Positions 49,848 to 58,530 are shown, numbered from the stretch's first letter. The stretch is 64,000 nucleotides of DNA from Myxococcales bacterium (GCA_016720545.1 JADKKK010000004.1:310001-374000), one strand, 5' to 3'. Notes: generated from the sequence alone by a model not told the origin. Program-made: numbers and translations.

Positions 49848-50765
49848 ATGCTCCCCGCATCCACCCGAATCCGCATCGCGCCCTCGTCGCTCGCGACGCT
49901 CGCGCACCGCTTTGGCGGCCGCCTCGTGCGCTGTCCCACCCCGCCGACCGTCACCGTCACGGTGACCGGGGTCGCGGCGGTCTCGCGCGCCTGGGCCGGC
50001 GCTCTCGTGCCGCTCACGCGCGCGGCCTTCGTCCCGCACGCGCTGGCGGTCGGCGAGGCAGGCGCGTCGCTGCTGGTCTCCGAGTCCGTGTTCCAAGAGC
50101 AGGGGAGCGCACGGCTCGGGGACCTGCCCGCGTGGGTGCACCCGCGCCCGATGGAGGTCGTCGCGGAGCTGCTCCGCGAGGCGGAGGTGGACGACCTCAC
50201 GACGCCACCCGGGGAGGGCACCGTCGTGGCGCCCACCGCGGTCGTCTACCCGGGCGTGACGCTGGGGGCGCGCGTGCGCGTGGGGCCGGGGACGGTGCTG
50301 GGCGCGCCGGGGTTTGGCTTCCTCGGCCGCGCCGACGGCGGGTACGACCACGTCCCCCAGCTCGGCGGGGTGGTCATCGAGGACGACGTGTGGATCGGCG
50401 CGTGCTGCACGATCGACGCGGGAACGCTCGGGCCGACGTGGGTTCGGCGCGGGGCCAAGCTCGACTCCCACGTCCACGTCGGCCACAACTCCGAGGTGGG
50501 TGAGGACGCGCTCCTGTGCGCGCAGGTCGGGCTCGCGGGCTCGGTCGTGATCGGGCGCTCGTGTGTGCTCGGCGGCCAAGCCGGCGTGGCCGATCACGTG
50601 CACATCGGCCCAGGGGCGCGCGTGGCCGCGAAGAGCGGAGTCATTGGAGATATCGCCGCGGGCGCCGTCGTGGGAGGGTACCCTGCGGTGGAGCGAACCA
50701 AGTGGCTGCGCGGCCTCGCCGTCAGCTACCGCCGCGCGCGGCTCAAGAACAGGAGCGAAGAGTGA
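49848..50765 (+). CDS. lpxD: UDP-3-O-acylglucosamine N-acyltransferase
   Basis: 305 residues, somewhat shorter than E. coli LpxD (341). Adds the second 3-hydroxyacyl chain of lipid A precursor. The N-terminal uridine-binding domain is degenerate; the left-handed beta-helix starts about residue 125 (VAPTAVVYPGVTLG). GAPGFGFLG is the LpxD signature, and HNSEVGED holds the catalytic histidine (H213). QVGLAGSVVIG and GAVVGGYPAVERTKWLRG follow. The stop overlaps the fabZ GTG (GTGA), so translation is coupled. It starts 11 bp after skp. Confidence 0.92.
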   Translation: MLPASTRIRIAPSSLATLAHRFGGRLVRCPTPPTVTVTVTGVAAVSRAWAGALVPLTRAAFVPHALAVGEAGASLLVSESVFQEQGSARLGDLPAWVHPRPMEVVAELLREAEVDDLTTPPGEGTVVAPTAVVYPGVTLGARVRVGPGTVLGAPGFGFLGRADGGYDHVPQLGGVVIEDDVWIGACCTIDAGTLGPTWVRRGAKLDSHVHVGHNSEVGEDALLCAQVGLAGSVVIGRSCVLGGQAGVADHVHIGPGARVAAKSGVIGDIAAGAVVGGYPAVERTKWLRGLAVSYRRARLKNRSEE

Positions 50766-51223
50766 CCCAAGCTGTGCCCACGGTCATCGACATCGAGCGA
50801 ATCCTGCAGATCCTCCCGCACAAGTGGCCTTTTCTGCTCGTCGACCGCGTCACGGAGGTGCTCCCCGGCCAGGTGGTCCGCGGGCACAAATGCGTCACGA
50901 TCAACGAGCCGTGGTTCTTGGGGCATTTCCCCCAGCACCCCGTGATGCCCGGCGTCCTCATTCTCGAGTCGCTCGCGCAGATCGGCGGCATCCTCGCCTA
51001 TGCGACCGACCCCTTCGATCTGAGCCAGTCGTTCATGTATTTCCTCGGCATCGATCGCGCGAAATTCCGGCGCCCCGTGATCCCCGGCGATCGGCTCGAT
51101 CTCGAGGTGCGCGTCGTCCACCACCGCGAGAACGTGTGGAAGCTGAAGGGGGTGGCGTCGGTCGATGGCACGCTCTGCGCCGAGGGTGAGCTCCTCGCGA
51201 GCGTGGTGGATCGCGGCTCATGA
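50762..51223 (+). CDS. fabZ: 3-hydroxyacyl-ACP dehydratase FabZ
   Basis: 153 residues, the normal size. Dehydrates 3-hydroxyacyl-ACP in fatty acid synthesis and competes with LpxA/LpxD for the substrate. The hot-dog fold shows ILPHKWPFLLVDRV and GHFPQHPVMPGVLILESLAQ with catalytic H55 and E69. It is in the classical position between lpxD and lpxA. Both ends overlap its neighbours by four bases (GTGA and ATGA). Confidence 0.95.
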   Translation: MTQAVPTVIDIERILQILPHKWPFLLVDRVTEVLPGQVVRGHKCVTINEPWFLGHFPQHPVMPGVLILESLAQIGGILAYATDPFDLSQSFMYFLGIDRAKFRRPVIPGDRLDLEVRVVHHRENVWKLKGVASVDGTLCAEGELLASVVDRGS

Positions 51224-52071
51224 CGCGCGAGCCGACTCTCGAGCCTTCGTGGGCATCGACGCCCGTGGTGGCGGAGGGGCCGTCCCAGGCCCAGGCCGAG
51301 GCCCGCGCGCGGGGCGTGCGCGTGCACCCCACGGCGGTGCTCGATCCCCGCGCGACGCTCGAGCCCGGCGTGGCGATCGGCCCCTATTGCGTGATTGGGC
51401 CCGACGTGACGGTCGGGCGAGACACCCTGCTGCTCGCGCACGTGGCCTTGTCGGGGCCGGCGCGCCTCGGGCGGCGTTGTGTGTTGCACCCGTTCTCCGT
51501 CGTGGGAGGCCCGGCGCAGATGCGGAGTGACGCCGACGGCAGCGCGGGAAGCCTCGTCGTCGGCGACGACGTCGTGGTGCGCGAGCACGTCACGATCCAT
51601 CGGGGCACCGCGGGACGCGAGACCCGCGTCGGCTCGCGCGTCCTGCTCATGGTGGGCTCCCACATTGGCCACGATGTGTGCGTGGGCGACGACGTCGTGA
51701 TCGCCAACTCGGTGCAGCTCGCGGGGCACGCCGTGGTGGAGGACTTCGTCACGTTCGGCGGGCTCGCGGGCGTCGCCCAGCGTGTTCGCGTGGGAGAGAG
51801 CTCGTTCGTGGCGGCCGGCGCGATGTGCGAGGCCGACGTCCCGCCGTTCGTCATCGTCCAGGGAGATCGCGCCAGGGTGCGCGCGCTGAACAAAATCGGC
51901 CTCGCCCGCCGCGGCGTGGCGCCGGACAGCGTGCGGGCCCTCGAGCGCGCGTTCCGTGACGTGTTCGTGCGCCGCGGGACGACCCGCCTCGCCGCCGTCG
52001 GGTCGCTGGAGCCCGCCGGCGACGTGTTCGTCGCGCGCTTCCGCGCGGCCCTGCTTCGAGCGCGCGGGTGA
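51220..52071 (+). CDS. lpxA: UDP-N-acetylglucosamine O-acyltransferase
   Basis: 283 residues. First step of lipid A synthesis. The left-handed beta-helix starts about residue 36 (VHPTAVLDPRATLEPGVAIG); about 30 residues before it are extra compared with E. coli. The catalytic region is MVGSHIGHDVCVGD with H148 and H151 matching E. coli H122 and H125, followed by NSVQLAGHAVVEDFVTFGGL. FVIVQGDRARVRALNKIGLA and a helical C-terminal bundle complete the family. lpxB, which often follows, is absent; the operon ends here 13 bp before the end of a convergent gene. Confidence 0.94.
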   Translation: MTREPTLEPSWASTPVVAEGPSQAQAEARARGVRVHPTAVLDPRATLEPGVAIGPYCVIGPDVTVGRDTLLLAHVALSGPARLGRRCVLHPFSVVGGPAQMRSDADGSAGSLVVGDDVVVREHVTIHRGTAGRETRVGSRVLLMVGSHIGHDVCVGDDVVIANSVQLAGHAVVEDFVTFGGLAGVAQRVRVGESSFVAAGAMCEADVPPFVIVQGDRARVRALNKIGLARRGVAPDSVRALERAFRDVFVRRGTTRLAAVGSLEPAGDVFVARFRAALLRARG

Positions 52072-52084
52072 CGTCGTCTCGAGG

Positions 52085-53335
52085 TTAGTCTTCGCGGGGC
52101 TCGCGCGTGCCGCGGTCTAGGCGCTCCGCGAGCGCGGCGAGCGCGACCTCGCGGTCAGAGAACGCCCGACGGACTCCGCCGATGGTCTGCGTGCCTTCGT
52201 GCCCCATGCCGCACAGAAGCACCGCGTCGTTCGGCGCCGCGCATTGCACGGCGTGGCGGATCGCGAGGTGTCGTTCGAGCTCGACGCGCGCGCTCGGGTG
52301 GTCGCCGAGCCCCTCGAGGATCTGGGCGACGATCGACTCGGGGCGCTCGTCGCGCGGGTTGTCGTTCGTGAGCACGACGTGATCGGCGACCCGCGCGGCC
52401 GCGCCCATGGGCCCTCGCTTCTCCCGATCTCGCGCGCCGCCCGCCCCGAAGACGACCCACAGCGCGCCGCCGCGCCCGTCTGCGTCGAGCAGCGCGCGCG
52501 CCGCCTCGAGCGTGCGCGCGAGGGCGTCGGGTGAGTGCGCGTAGTCGACGACCACGTGAGGGCGCTCGCTCACGACCTCGAAGCGTCCGCGGGGCGGCGG
52601 AGCGGCCGCGAGCGCCTCGATCGCGGCCTCACGGGGAACCCCCATTGCCTCGGCGCCGAGCAGCGCGGCGAGGGCGTTCTCCGCGTAAATCGCGCCCAGC
52701 CCCGCCGTCGTGAGATCGAGCGGCGCGCCGTCGATCGTGCCCGTGACCCGAGTGCCCGCCCAGGTCGCCGCGATCTCCGTCGCGCATGCGTCGAGCGGCA
52801 GCACGGGATGGCCGCGCGACGCGACGCCGTAGGTTCGCGCCCGCGCGCCCTTAGGCACGATCTCCGCGAGCAGCTCCGACGAGGGATCGCAGCCGTTCAG
52901 CACCGCTGTGCCGCCCGGCGGCAGCGAGACGAAGAGCTGGGCCTTGCTCGCGAGGTAGTGCTCTGGCGTGCCGTGCGCGTCCAGGTGATCGTGGGTGAGG
53001 TTCGTGAACACGCCGACCCGGCACGGCCAGGCGCGGGCGAAGCCCCGCCCGAGCGCCTCGCTGGTGAGCTCGATCGCGGCGTGGCGCGCCCCGCGCTCGA
53101 GGCCCACGCGCATCGCCTCGACGAAGCCGTCGTAGTCCTTCGGGAGCGCGAGCTCGTCGTCGTCCACGTAGAAGCCGAGCGTCGTGATGCGGACCACAGG
53201 CCCGCCGAGGCGCCGGAGCGCGGCGGCGAGCCAGGTGGTGGTCGTGCTCTTCCCGTTCGTGCCGGTCACTCCGACCGTCGCGATGCGATCCGCCCACGTC
53301 GGCGGGGTCGGGATGGTGAGGCGCGGGAAGCGCAA
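52085..53335 (-). CDS. MurE-like Mur ligase lacking the N-terminal UDP-binding domain
   Basis: 416 residues; MurE has about 490. The protein begins almost at the ATP loop, VGVTGTNGKSTTTTW (22-36), so the uridine-binding domain 1 is missing. ATP-domain and ligase motifs are present: LTHDHLDAHGTPEHYLASKA (with the lysine that is carbamylated in MurE), RGRFEVV, VDYAHSPDALARTLEAAR, FGAGGARDREKRGPMG and the TNDNPRDERPESI motif, whose DNPR marks MurEs using diaminopimelate. It may ligate mDAP to another carrier or recycle free peptides (Mpl-like role). TTG start, 3 bp after the stop of the upstream lipoprotein gene. Confidence 0.8.
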   Translation of the reverse strand: MRFPRLTIPTPPTWADRIATVGVTGTNGKSTTTTWLAAALRRLGGPVVRITTLGFYVDDDELALPKDYDGFVEAMRVGLERGARHAAIELTSEALGRGFARAWPCRVGVFTNLTHDHLDAHGTPEHYLASKAQLFVSLPPGGTAVLNGCDPSSELLAEIVPKGARARTYGVASRGHPVLPLDACATEIAATWAGTRVTGTIDGAPLDLTTAGLGAIYAENALAALLGAEAMGVPREAAIEALAAAPPPRGRFEVVSERPHVVVDYAHSPDALARTLEAARALLDADGRGGALWVVFGAGGARDREKRGPMGAAARVADHVVLTNDNPRDERPESIVAQILEGLGDHPSARVELERHLAIRHAVQCAAPNDAVLLCGMGHEGTQTIGGVRRAFSDREVALAALAERLDRGTREPRED

Positions 53336-53338
53336 GGC

Positions 53339-54013
53339 TCAGAAGAGCGGCAGGAAGCAGGTGTCGTCGACGAGCCCGCAGCCCTCCGCGGTGCAGTCCG
53401 CGAACGCCGTGCGCCCCGCCGCGCTGAGGCCGGCGTAGAGCTGCTCGCAGCGCGCTTGGGTCACCGTGGCGGCCGTCCCGCAGGCGGCGATGGCCGTCCG
53501 GCAAGGCGTCACCGCGGCGGGGTCTGGGCACGCCTTCGCGAGCGCCGCGATCGCGCAGGTCTCGACCGGATCGGGGATCGCCTCGCAGGTCGGCGCGAGG
53601 GCCAGGCACTTGGCGGTGTCGGCGGCGACGCCGTTCTTGAAGCCGGCGCGGAACTTCGCGCAGACATCCTGACCTTCGATCGACGTGAGGCAGTTCGTGC
53701 CCGTGCCCGTACAGGAGGCCGCGGGCCCGGTGTCACTCAGGCAGGTGGGGGCCGCGTCGGCCGCGTCGGGCTTGCTCGCGTCGCCGGTGCTGCTGTCGGT
53801 GGGCGTGCTGCCGTCCGTGGGCGTGCTGCCGTCCGTGGGCGTGCTGCCGTCCGTGGGCGTGCTGCCGTCGGGACCCGGGGTGACGCTCGAGTCGGCGCCG
53901 CCGTCGGCGCCGCCGTTCGTCGTGGTGATCGTGCAGGCGGTGAACGCGCTCATCCCGCTCGCGGCGGCGATCACGGTCGTGATCGCAAGGAACTTCGATT
54001 TTTCGATCTTCAA
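53339..54013 (-). CDS. Lipoprotein with DGSTPT repeats and a cysteine-rich domain
   Basis: 224 residues. The start is TTG at 54013, chosen because GGGAGG lies five nucleotides upstream and it gives a signal peptide (IEKSKFLAITTVIAAASG) ending in FTAC. Four DGSTPT repeats form a linker; then a domain with about 14 cysteines (APTCLSD, ASCTGTGTNCLTS, DVCAKFRAG, KCLALAPTCE, ETCAIAALAKACPD, RCEQLYAGL, CTAEGCGLVDDTCF), probably held by disulfides. Family and role are not recognised. Two genes lie close on this strand: a FGE-like lipoprotein upstream and the Mur-like ligase downstream. Confidence 0.75.
   Translation of the reverse strand: MKIEKSKFLAITTVIAAASGMSAFTACTITTTNGGADGGADSSVTPGPDGSTPTDGSTPTDGSTPTDGSTPTDSSTGDASKPDAADAAPTCLSDTGPAASCTGTGTNCLTSIEGQDVCAKFRAGFKNGVAADTAKCLALAPTCEAIPDPVETCAIAALAKACPDPAAVTPCRTAIAACGTAATVTQARCEQLYAGLSAAGRTAFADCTAEGCGLVDDTCFLPLF
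53799..53870. repeat. Four tandem 18-bp units
   Basis: GTGGGCGTGCTGCCGTCC repeated four times with the last copy ending slightly differently; on the minus strand each unit codes DGSTPT in the lipoprotein at 53339-54013. Confidence 0.9.
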
Positions 54014-54109
54014 GGCAGCCTCCCAAAAAAGCGCGTCGCGCGCGCCCCCACGGTACAGGACGGAACGCCCCGTCACAGCAGAGGTAGACGTGTCAAACGT
54101 CGAAAGCAA

Positions 54110-54979
54110 TCAAGGCAGCGTCGGGGCGCAGCAGCGGTAGCCTACCTGTTTGCCCTGATACTGGGGGCCGTGCTCCGCCGTCGTCGCCCGGCAACGGTTG
54201 CGCGCCGGCAGCCACCAGCCTCCGTGGAGCACCGAGCGCTGCGGGCCTTCGGTGCGCTCCACCCACTCGTCGGCGTTACCGGTCATGTGGCGCACCCCAA
54301 AGGGGCTCTCGCAGCGCGGGAGCTCCGAGACCTTCGAGCGGTGGTCCTTCAGCTTGCCGTTGGCCCCGCCGAGGTCGGTCTTGTCGATGTTGCAGGCCGC
54401 GCTGTCGCGCGCGAAGCCGTACGGGTAGGGGAGCATCTCCTCGCCCTCGCACGCGAAGACCCACTCGTCTTCCAGGCAGAGGTGCGCGGCCCGCGCGGCG
54501 CACTGCTCCTTCGCTTGCACGAACGACACGTCCACGACGGGCAGCTCCGTGGCCGGCTCGTGGACCTCGTGCTCGTCGATGCAGAAGTCCATGTCCTTGC
54601 GCGTGCCCGCGCACCGGGACGGCGCTTGGAACTGGGCGCAGCGGAGGTGCTGGTAGGGCGGCGGGTCCAGCCACTCGAGGCACACCTGCTCGGCGTCGTC
54701 GCACGCGCGCCCCTTCACTCGGAGCATGCCCTCGGGGCAGCGGGCGGCGGGCACGGGCGTCGCGGCGCCGGGGCGCGGCGCGGCGGCGGGGGCCGCGCGC
54801 GCGACGCTGGCGTCCATGGGCCGAGTGGCCACGGCGGGCCCGGGCGGCGGGGGAGCTCGGCCGCTCTCTCGCGAGCTCAGGCAGCCGCTCGCGAAGGTGA
54901 CGAGCGCGACCACGCCCCACGCGCGGGCGGGGAGGGCCGCGCGCGGCGGGAACGACCGGCGAGGAGCATGGCAGGCCAC
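54110..54979 (-). CDS. FGE/SUMF1-like (sulfatase-modifying factor domain) lipoprotein
   Basis: 289 residues. GTG start at 54979 with AAAGGAG six nucleotides upstream. Signal ends FASGC (lipobox). After a Pro/Ala linker, the domain from about residue 90 follows the formylglycine-generating-enzyme fold: DFCIDEHEVHEPATELPVVD, VQAKEQCAARAAHLCLEDEW, GNADEWVERTEG and LHGGWWLPARNRCRATT, ending GYRCCAPT. Many bacterial members of this fold are not true sulfatase activators; the activating cysteine pair of FGE is not evident here. Its partner is unknown. It sits between a mini metallopeptidase gene (41 bp upstream) and the DGSTPT lipoprotein gene (96 bp downstream). Confidence 0.82.
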   Translation of the reverse strand: MACHAPRRSFPPRAALPARAWGVVALVTFASGCLSSRESGRAPPPPGPAVATRPMDASVARAAPAAAPRPGAATPVPAARCPEGMLRVKGRACDDAEQVCLEWLDPPPYQHLRCAQFQAPSRCAGTRKDMDFCIDEHEVHEPATELPVVDVSFVQAKEQCAARAAHLCLEDEWVFACEGEEMLPYPYGFARDSAACNIDKTDLGGANGKLKDHRSKVSELPRCESPFGVRHMTGNADEWVERTEGPQRSVLHGGWWLPARNRCRATTAEHGPQYQGKQVGYRCCAPTLP

Positions 54980-55020
54980 GGGCGCTCCTTTCAGGTGCAG
55001 GCGCTCGGGGCGAGCCGGCA

Positions 55021-55602
55021 CTACGAGCAACCTGTGTCCGCCGCGGTGCCTTCGCCAGTGGGCCCGCCGAACTCGCGCTCGACGCGCGCCATGCTCTCGG
55101 CGAACCAGCGCTCGAGGCTCCGCGTGAACGGCCACATGAACCCGTAGTCCGGCCCTCGAAAGCGGGCGAAGAGCCACCCCTTCAGGGCGTACGCCTCGGC
55201 GAGCCCGTACACCTCGGCCGTCGCGAGCAGGGTCTCCTCGTAGGCCTCCCACTCGATGCGCGCGCGCCCGTAGGCGAGCCCGAGCGGGAAGAAGGGCACG
55301 AGGTACACGAACCCCATGAGCAGGTCGCCCATGCGCCGGCGCTGGCGCAGGTGCACGCGCTCGTGACGAAGCAGCACGTAGCGGTCGAGGTCGCCCATCT
55401 CGCTCCACGTATCGGGGACCCAGAGGACGCCGAAGAGCACCGTGTGGTAGCGCGTGATGTAGGTGCTCATGCCGCCGAGCGTGACCACGCGGAGCGCCAC
55501 GTCGATCGCCCGCTGGAGCTCGTCGCCTCGCTTTGGGGCGATACGGAACGACGGGAATTCGTTCACGATTTCGGCGATGAGCGCGTCGCTGCGGGCGAGC
55601 AT
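55021..55602 (-). CDS. Small HExxH metallopeptidase-like protein
   Basis: 193 residues, not assigned to a family. The zinc motif is HERVHLRQRRRMGD, and a hydrophobic segment (LLMGFVYLVPFFPLGLA) follows, then EWEAYEETLLATAEVYG, whose glutamate could be the third ligand as in gluzincins. The order HExxH, hydrophobic helix, EWEAY resembles membrane-linked peptidases. N-terminal residues (SFRIAPKRGDELQRAIDVAL) and the VWVPDTWSEM strand suggest a compact domain. A membrane metalloprotease, perhaps with the FGE-like lipoprotein as neighbour, is plausible. ATG 55602 is chosen; the frame is open far upstream but the extension has no coding character. Confidence 0.68.
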   Translation of the reverse strand: MLARSDALIAEIVNEFPSFRIAPKRGDELQRAIDVALRVVTLGGMSTYITRYHTVLFGVLWVPDTWSEMGDLDRYVLLRHERVHLRQRRRMGDLLMGFVYLVPFFPLGLAYGRARIEWEAYEETLLATAEVYGLAEAYALKGWLFARFRGPDYGFMWPFTRSLERWFAESMARVEREFGGPTGEGTAADTGCS

Positions 55603-55708
55603 GGCGTGGGCCGTGGGGCTGCGTGGGGACGACGGAGCGACGGGCCTCGGCCCTCCGCTGCCTGGGACGCCAGCATGGCGGATCCACCGGCGACCTGCTA
55701 GCGCTCGC

Positions 55709-56425
55709 GTGGTGGGACGAGCGCATTCTCCGTTGGTCGTGGGGGTCTTGGTCTGTCTCGGCGCGATCGGGTGCAGCGGGACGCCCACGCTCACCGACGC
55801 GGCGCCTCCGCGCGACCCGGCTCCGGACGCGGCAGGGCTCGCGGACGCGGGCGCGGACGCCGCCGACGCGGCCGACGCGGCTCCGGTCGACAAGGCCGCT
55901 CGCTGCGCGTCGACCTTCGGCACCGCCCTCACGGCCGGCTTCGGGCGAGTGGACGGCACCGTCGAGGCCGTCGTTCAGCCGAAGGACACGCAGTGCCCTC
56001 TGCCGAACAACGACCACGTCATCGTGCAGGTGAAGATGCTCGGCGCCGTCTACCGCATGGTCGTGAACGTCCAGTCCGATCGTGCCGGCGCGGACCCGCG
56101 GGTGAGCCTGCTCGAGGTGCCCGCGAAGGTCCCCGCGCCCGCGTGGGCCGAGGGCTGGCACACGGGGCTGACGTTCGACTACGTGGGGACGCTCGGCGTG
56201 AAGAGCGCCGACTTCACGCCCTTCGCCATGACCGAGCTCTCGGCGAAGATCTCCGACGCGCTGCCGCTCGACGCGAAGGTGAGCGTCTACTCGAGCACCT
56301 CCGGGGGCGCGTCGACGCACCTCATTCACCGGAACGACGGCGTGAAAGACGGCGCGATCGTGATCGATCCGGACGGTCCGCGGACACGCGCGATGCTGTT
56401 TCGATTCGCGACGCAGACGTTCTGA
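55709..56425 (+). CDS. Uncharacterised lipoprotein
   Basis: 238 residues, not recognised. GTG 55709 gives a short signal ending GAIGC (lipobox). An Asp/Ala-rich linker (DAAGLADAGADAADAADAAP) leads to a 180-residue domain with one cysteine pair (RCASTFG, DTQCPLP) and strands such as DHVIVQVKMLGAVYRMVVNV, WHTGLTFDYVGTL and AKVSVYSSTSGGASTHLIHR. It could be a carbohydrate-binding or adhesive domain; no motif supports this. TAGCGC lies near the start. The gene converges on the glycosyltransferase gene with a single base between the two stop codons. Confidence 0.65.
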   Translation: MVGRAHSPLVVGVLVCLGAIGCSGTPTLTDAAPPRDPAPDAAGLADAGADAADAADAAPVDKAARCASTFGTALTAGFGRVDGTVEAVVQPKDTQCPLPNNDHVIVQVKMLGAVYRMVVNVQSDRAGADPRVSLLEVPAKVPAPAWAEGWHTGLTFDYVGTLGVKSADFTPFAMTELSAKISDALPLDAKVSVYSSTSGGASTHLIHRNDGVKDGAIVIDPDGPRTRAMLFRFATQTF

Positions 56426-56426
56426 G

Positions 56427-58460
56427 TCAGCGCCCGTCGTCGGCGAGCCACACGTGGTAGACGCGCGACTCGCGCCCTCGCGCGGTGAGCGAGACGGCGT
56501 CGCCGTCGCCGACCCGAAGGCCGTCGCACGAGGCGTGGGTGAACGCGCCCGGTCGGCGCTCGGCGCGCAGATCGCACGCGCCCCCGGGAGCGCTCACATG
56601 GAGGTCGAGGCCGTCGTCGTCGCCGCGCACGAGGAGCCTCCGGGCGGCCCTCGCGCCGAGCCCCCGCGCGACGAACGACAACGCGCGATCTTCGGCGATC
56701 GCCCGTCCCGCGTCGAAGCGTCGGGCCTCTGGGGGCAGGCCGGGGCCCTCGAGCCGCGCCACGCGGGCGCCCACGTAGCCGCTGTTCGGCGTCGGGGCGA
56801 CGAGCGCGTGCGCCTCTTCGCTCTGCACGTCCGCCACGTCGAGGCAGTCGACCGGTGCTCCCAGCGCTGCCGGTGGAGAGCCGAGATCGCGGTCGTCGCC
56901 CCCGCCGAAGGGCGCGTAGTCAGCCACGTACAGGACCTTGGTCGGGCTGCCACAAATGACGTTGTTCTCGATGGTTACGTGCGCGAGCTCGCGCCCGAAG
57001 AGCCCCGTGGCGAGCGGGAACCAGGTCGGGTAGAGGGCGAAATGGGTGGGCCGCTCCGCGGGCGCGAGGCGCTCGAGCTGCTCGAGCATCGCCCCCTCGC
57101 CGAGGACAGCGGCGCGGACGAAGGGGAGGCGCCGGTAGCCGCCGAGGCCGAGGGCGTCGACGCTCCGGCGCCCCGAGAAGAACGGGATGGCGCCGGCGTC
57201 ACCTACCAGCACGATCGCGTCGCCGGGGAGCTCGCGCGAGAGCTTCTTGCCCATCGCCACTTGCTGGAGGTGGACGTTCTCCGAGGCCTGCGTGAAGAAG
57301 CGCCGCGCGGCGCCCGCGCGCGCGCCGGTGAGGAGGGCGAGCGCGACGAGGCTCGCGACGCCGAGCGCCCGGCTCCGCGCGAGGCGCCCGAGCTCAGACG
57401 CACCGAGCGCGCCGGCCGTGAGCGCGAGCCCGAGCGCCGGCGCGTAATAGCGGAAGCCCTGGTAGCGCGCGGCGCCGTTTAGCGACACGAGCATGGAGAA
57501 CCCGAGCGCGCCGATGAGGCAGGCGAGCGTCGCGTGCCGCGTGCGCCGCCCCAGCGCTCCGAGCAGCCCGAGCGCGCCTAGCGCCGCGAGCGCGGCAGGT
57601 CCGAGGTCGGTGTCGAGCACCTTCCACTTGAACGACAGGAGGTTCATCACCACCTCTTTCGTTCGCGCGACGTCGTCGAGGTACGGGTTCGACGCGAGGA
57701 GCTTCAGGCGCGCCCCGGCCGACGCGAGGTCTCCAGTGAGCGCCCGGTTCGCGGCCATGACCGTGGCCTGCACCAGGGCGGCGGGCAGCGCCACGCGGAG
57801 GAGCGGCGGCCACGGGGAGCGCGACCTCGCGCCACGCGCCGCGAGGAGCGCGAACAGCCCCACGAGCAAGAGCCCCTCGGGCCGGAGCGCGACCATCGCC
57901 GCGCCCCACCGGCCTGCGCTGCGCGCGGCCCGCGCCCGCCCACGGAGGCCGGAGCGCGCGCTCTCGGCCGAGGCGAGCGCCGCGAGCGTGACCGCGAAGA
58001 ACGCCGCCGCTTCCATACCGGAGAACCACGTGAACGCGAGGGCGCCCACGGAGACCCAGGTGAGCCCGCCCGCGAGCGCCAGGGCGCCGCCTTGCCCCTG
58101 CAGGTCGCGGAGCTTGGCGCAGGCCGTCGCGAGCGCCAGGGCGGCGAGCCCAAAGGCGAACGCGACCACCGCCTCGCCCCGCAGGCCGAGCCAGAACGCG
58201 GGCGCGAGCAGGAGGGGGTAGAGAGGCGCGGTCTCGCCGGACGAGTAGCCCTGACCCGCGATCCACTCGAAGGGGTGTCCGCTCGCGGTCGCGCGGGCGA
58301 AGTTGGCGTGGATGTACACGTCGTCGAGCGGCGCGGGCCAGGCGCCGCCGCACGCGACCCGCGCGGGCCACACGAACGCGAGCCCGGCGGCCAGCGCTCC
58401 CGCGGCGGCGACCGCCAGGAACGCGGCGCGCGCGCGCGTGCTGCTGCGCCCCAAGGTCAT
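56427..58460 (-). CDS. GT-C-type membrane glycosyltransferase
   Basis: 677 residues with about 10-12 transmembrane helices in the first 400. The first periplasmic loop holds the GT-C-type acidic motif LDDVYIHANFARATASGHPF, then GYSSGETAPLYPLLLAPAF, as in lipid-phosphosugar-dependent arabinofuranosyl/mannosyl transferases. WFSGMEAAAFFAVTLAAL and LRPEGLLLVGLFAL are later helices. The C-terminal 270 residues are soluble (beta-rich, periplasmic). It should add a sugar from a polyprenyl-phosphate donor to an envelope glycan or protein; substrate unknown. TATACC ends 7 nt before the ATG. No polymer locus is visible. Confidence 0.8.
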   Translation of the reverse strand: MTLGRSSTRARAAFLAVAAAGALAAGLAFVWPARVACGGAWPAPLDDVYIHANFARATASGHPFEWIAGQGYSSGETAPLYPLLLAPAFWLGLRGEAVVAFAFGLAALALATACAKLRDLQGQGGALALAGGLTWVSVGALAFTWFSGMEAAAFFAVTLAALASAESARSGLRGRARAARSAGRWGAAMVALRPEGLLLVGLFALLAARGARSRSPWPPLLRVALPAALVQATVMAANRALTGDLASAGARLKLLASNPYLDDVARTKEVVMNLLSFKWKVLDTDLGPAALAALGALGLLGALGRRTRHATLACLIGALGFSMLVSLNGAARYQGFRYYAPALGLALTAGALGASELGRLARSRALGVASLVALALLTGARAGAARRFFTQASENVHLQQVAMGKKLSRELPGDAIVLVGDAGAIPFFSGRRSVDALGLGGYRRLPFVRAAVLGEGAMLEQLERLAPAERPTHFALYPTWFPLATGLFGRELAHVTIENNVICGSPTKVLYVADYAPFGGGDDRDLGSPPAALGAPVDCLDVADVQSEEAHALVAPTPNSGYVGARVARLEGPGLPPEARRFDAGRAIAEDRALSFVARGLGARAARRLLVRGDDDGLDLHVSAPGGACDLRAERRPGAFTHASCDGLRVGDGDAVSLTARGRESRVYHVWLADDGR

Positions 58461-58467
58461 CCGGCGA

Positions 58468-58473
58468 GGTATA
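58468..58473 (-). promoter_or_regulatory. Putative -10 (TATACC) of the glycosyltransferase gene
   Basis: TATACC on the minus strand ends 7 nt before the ATG at 58460, close to the leaderless spacing seen elsewhere. Confidence 0.4.
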
Positions 58474-58530
58474 CCCGCGAACGCCGGCCGCTCGCAGGCA
58501 AACCGGGCGGAGCGAGCTCAGCGGCCGAGC

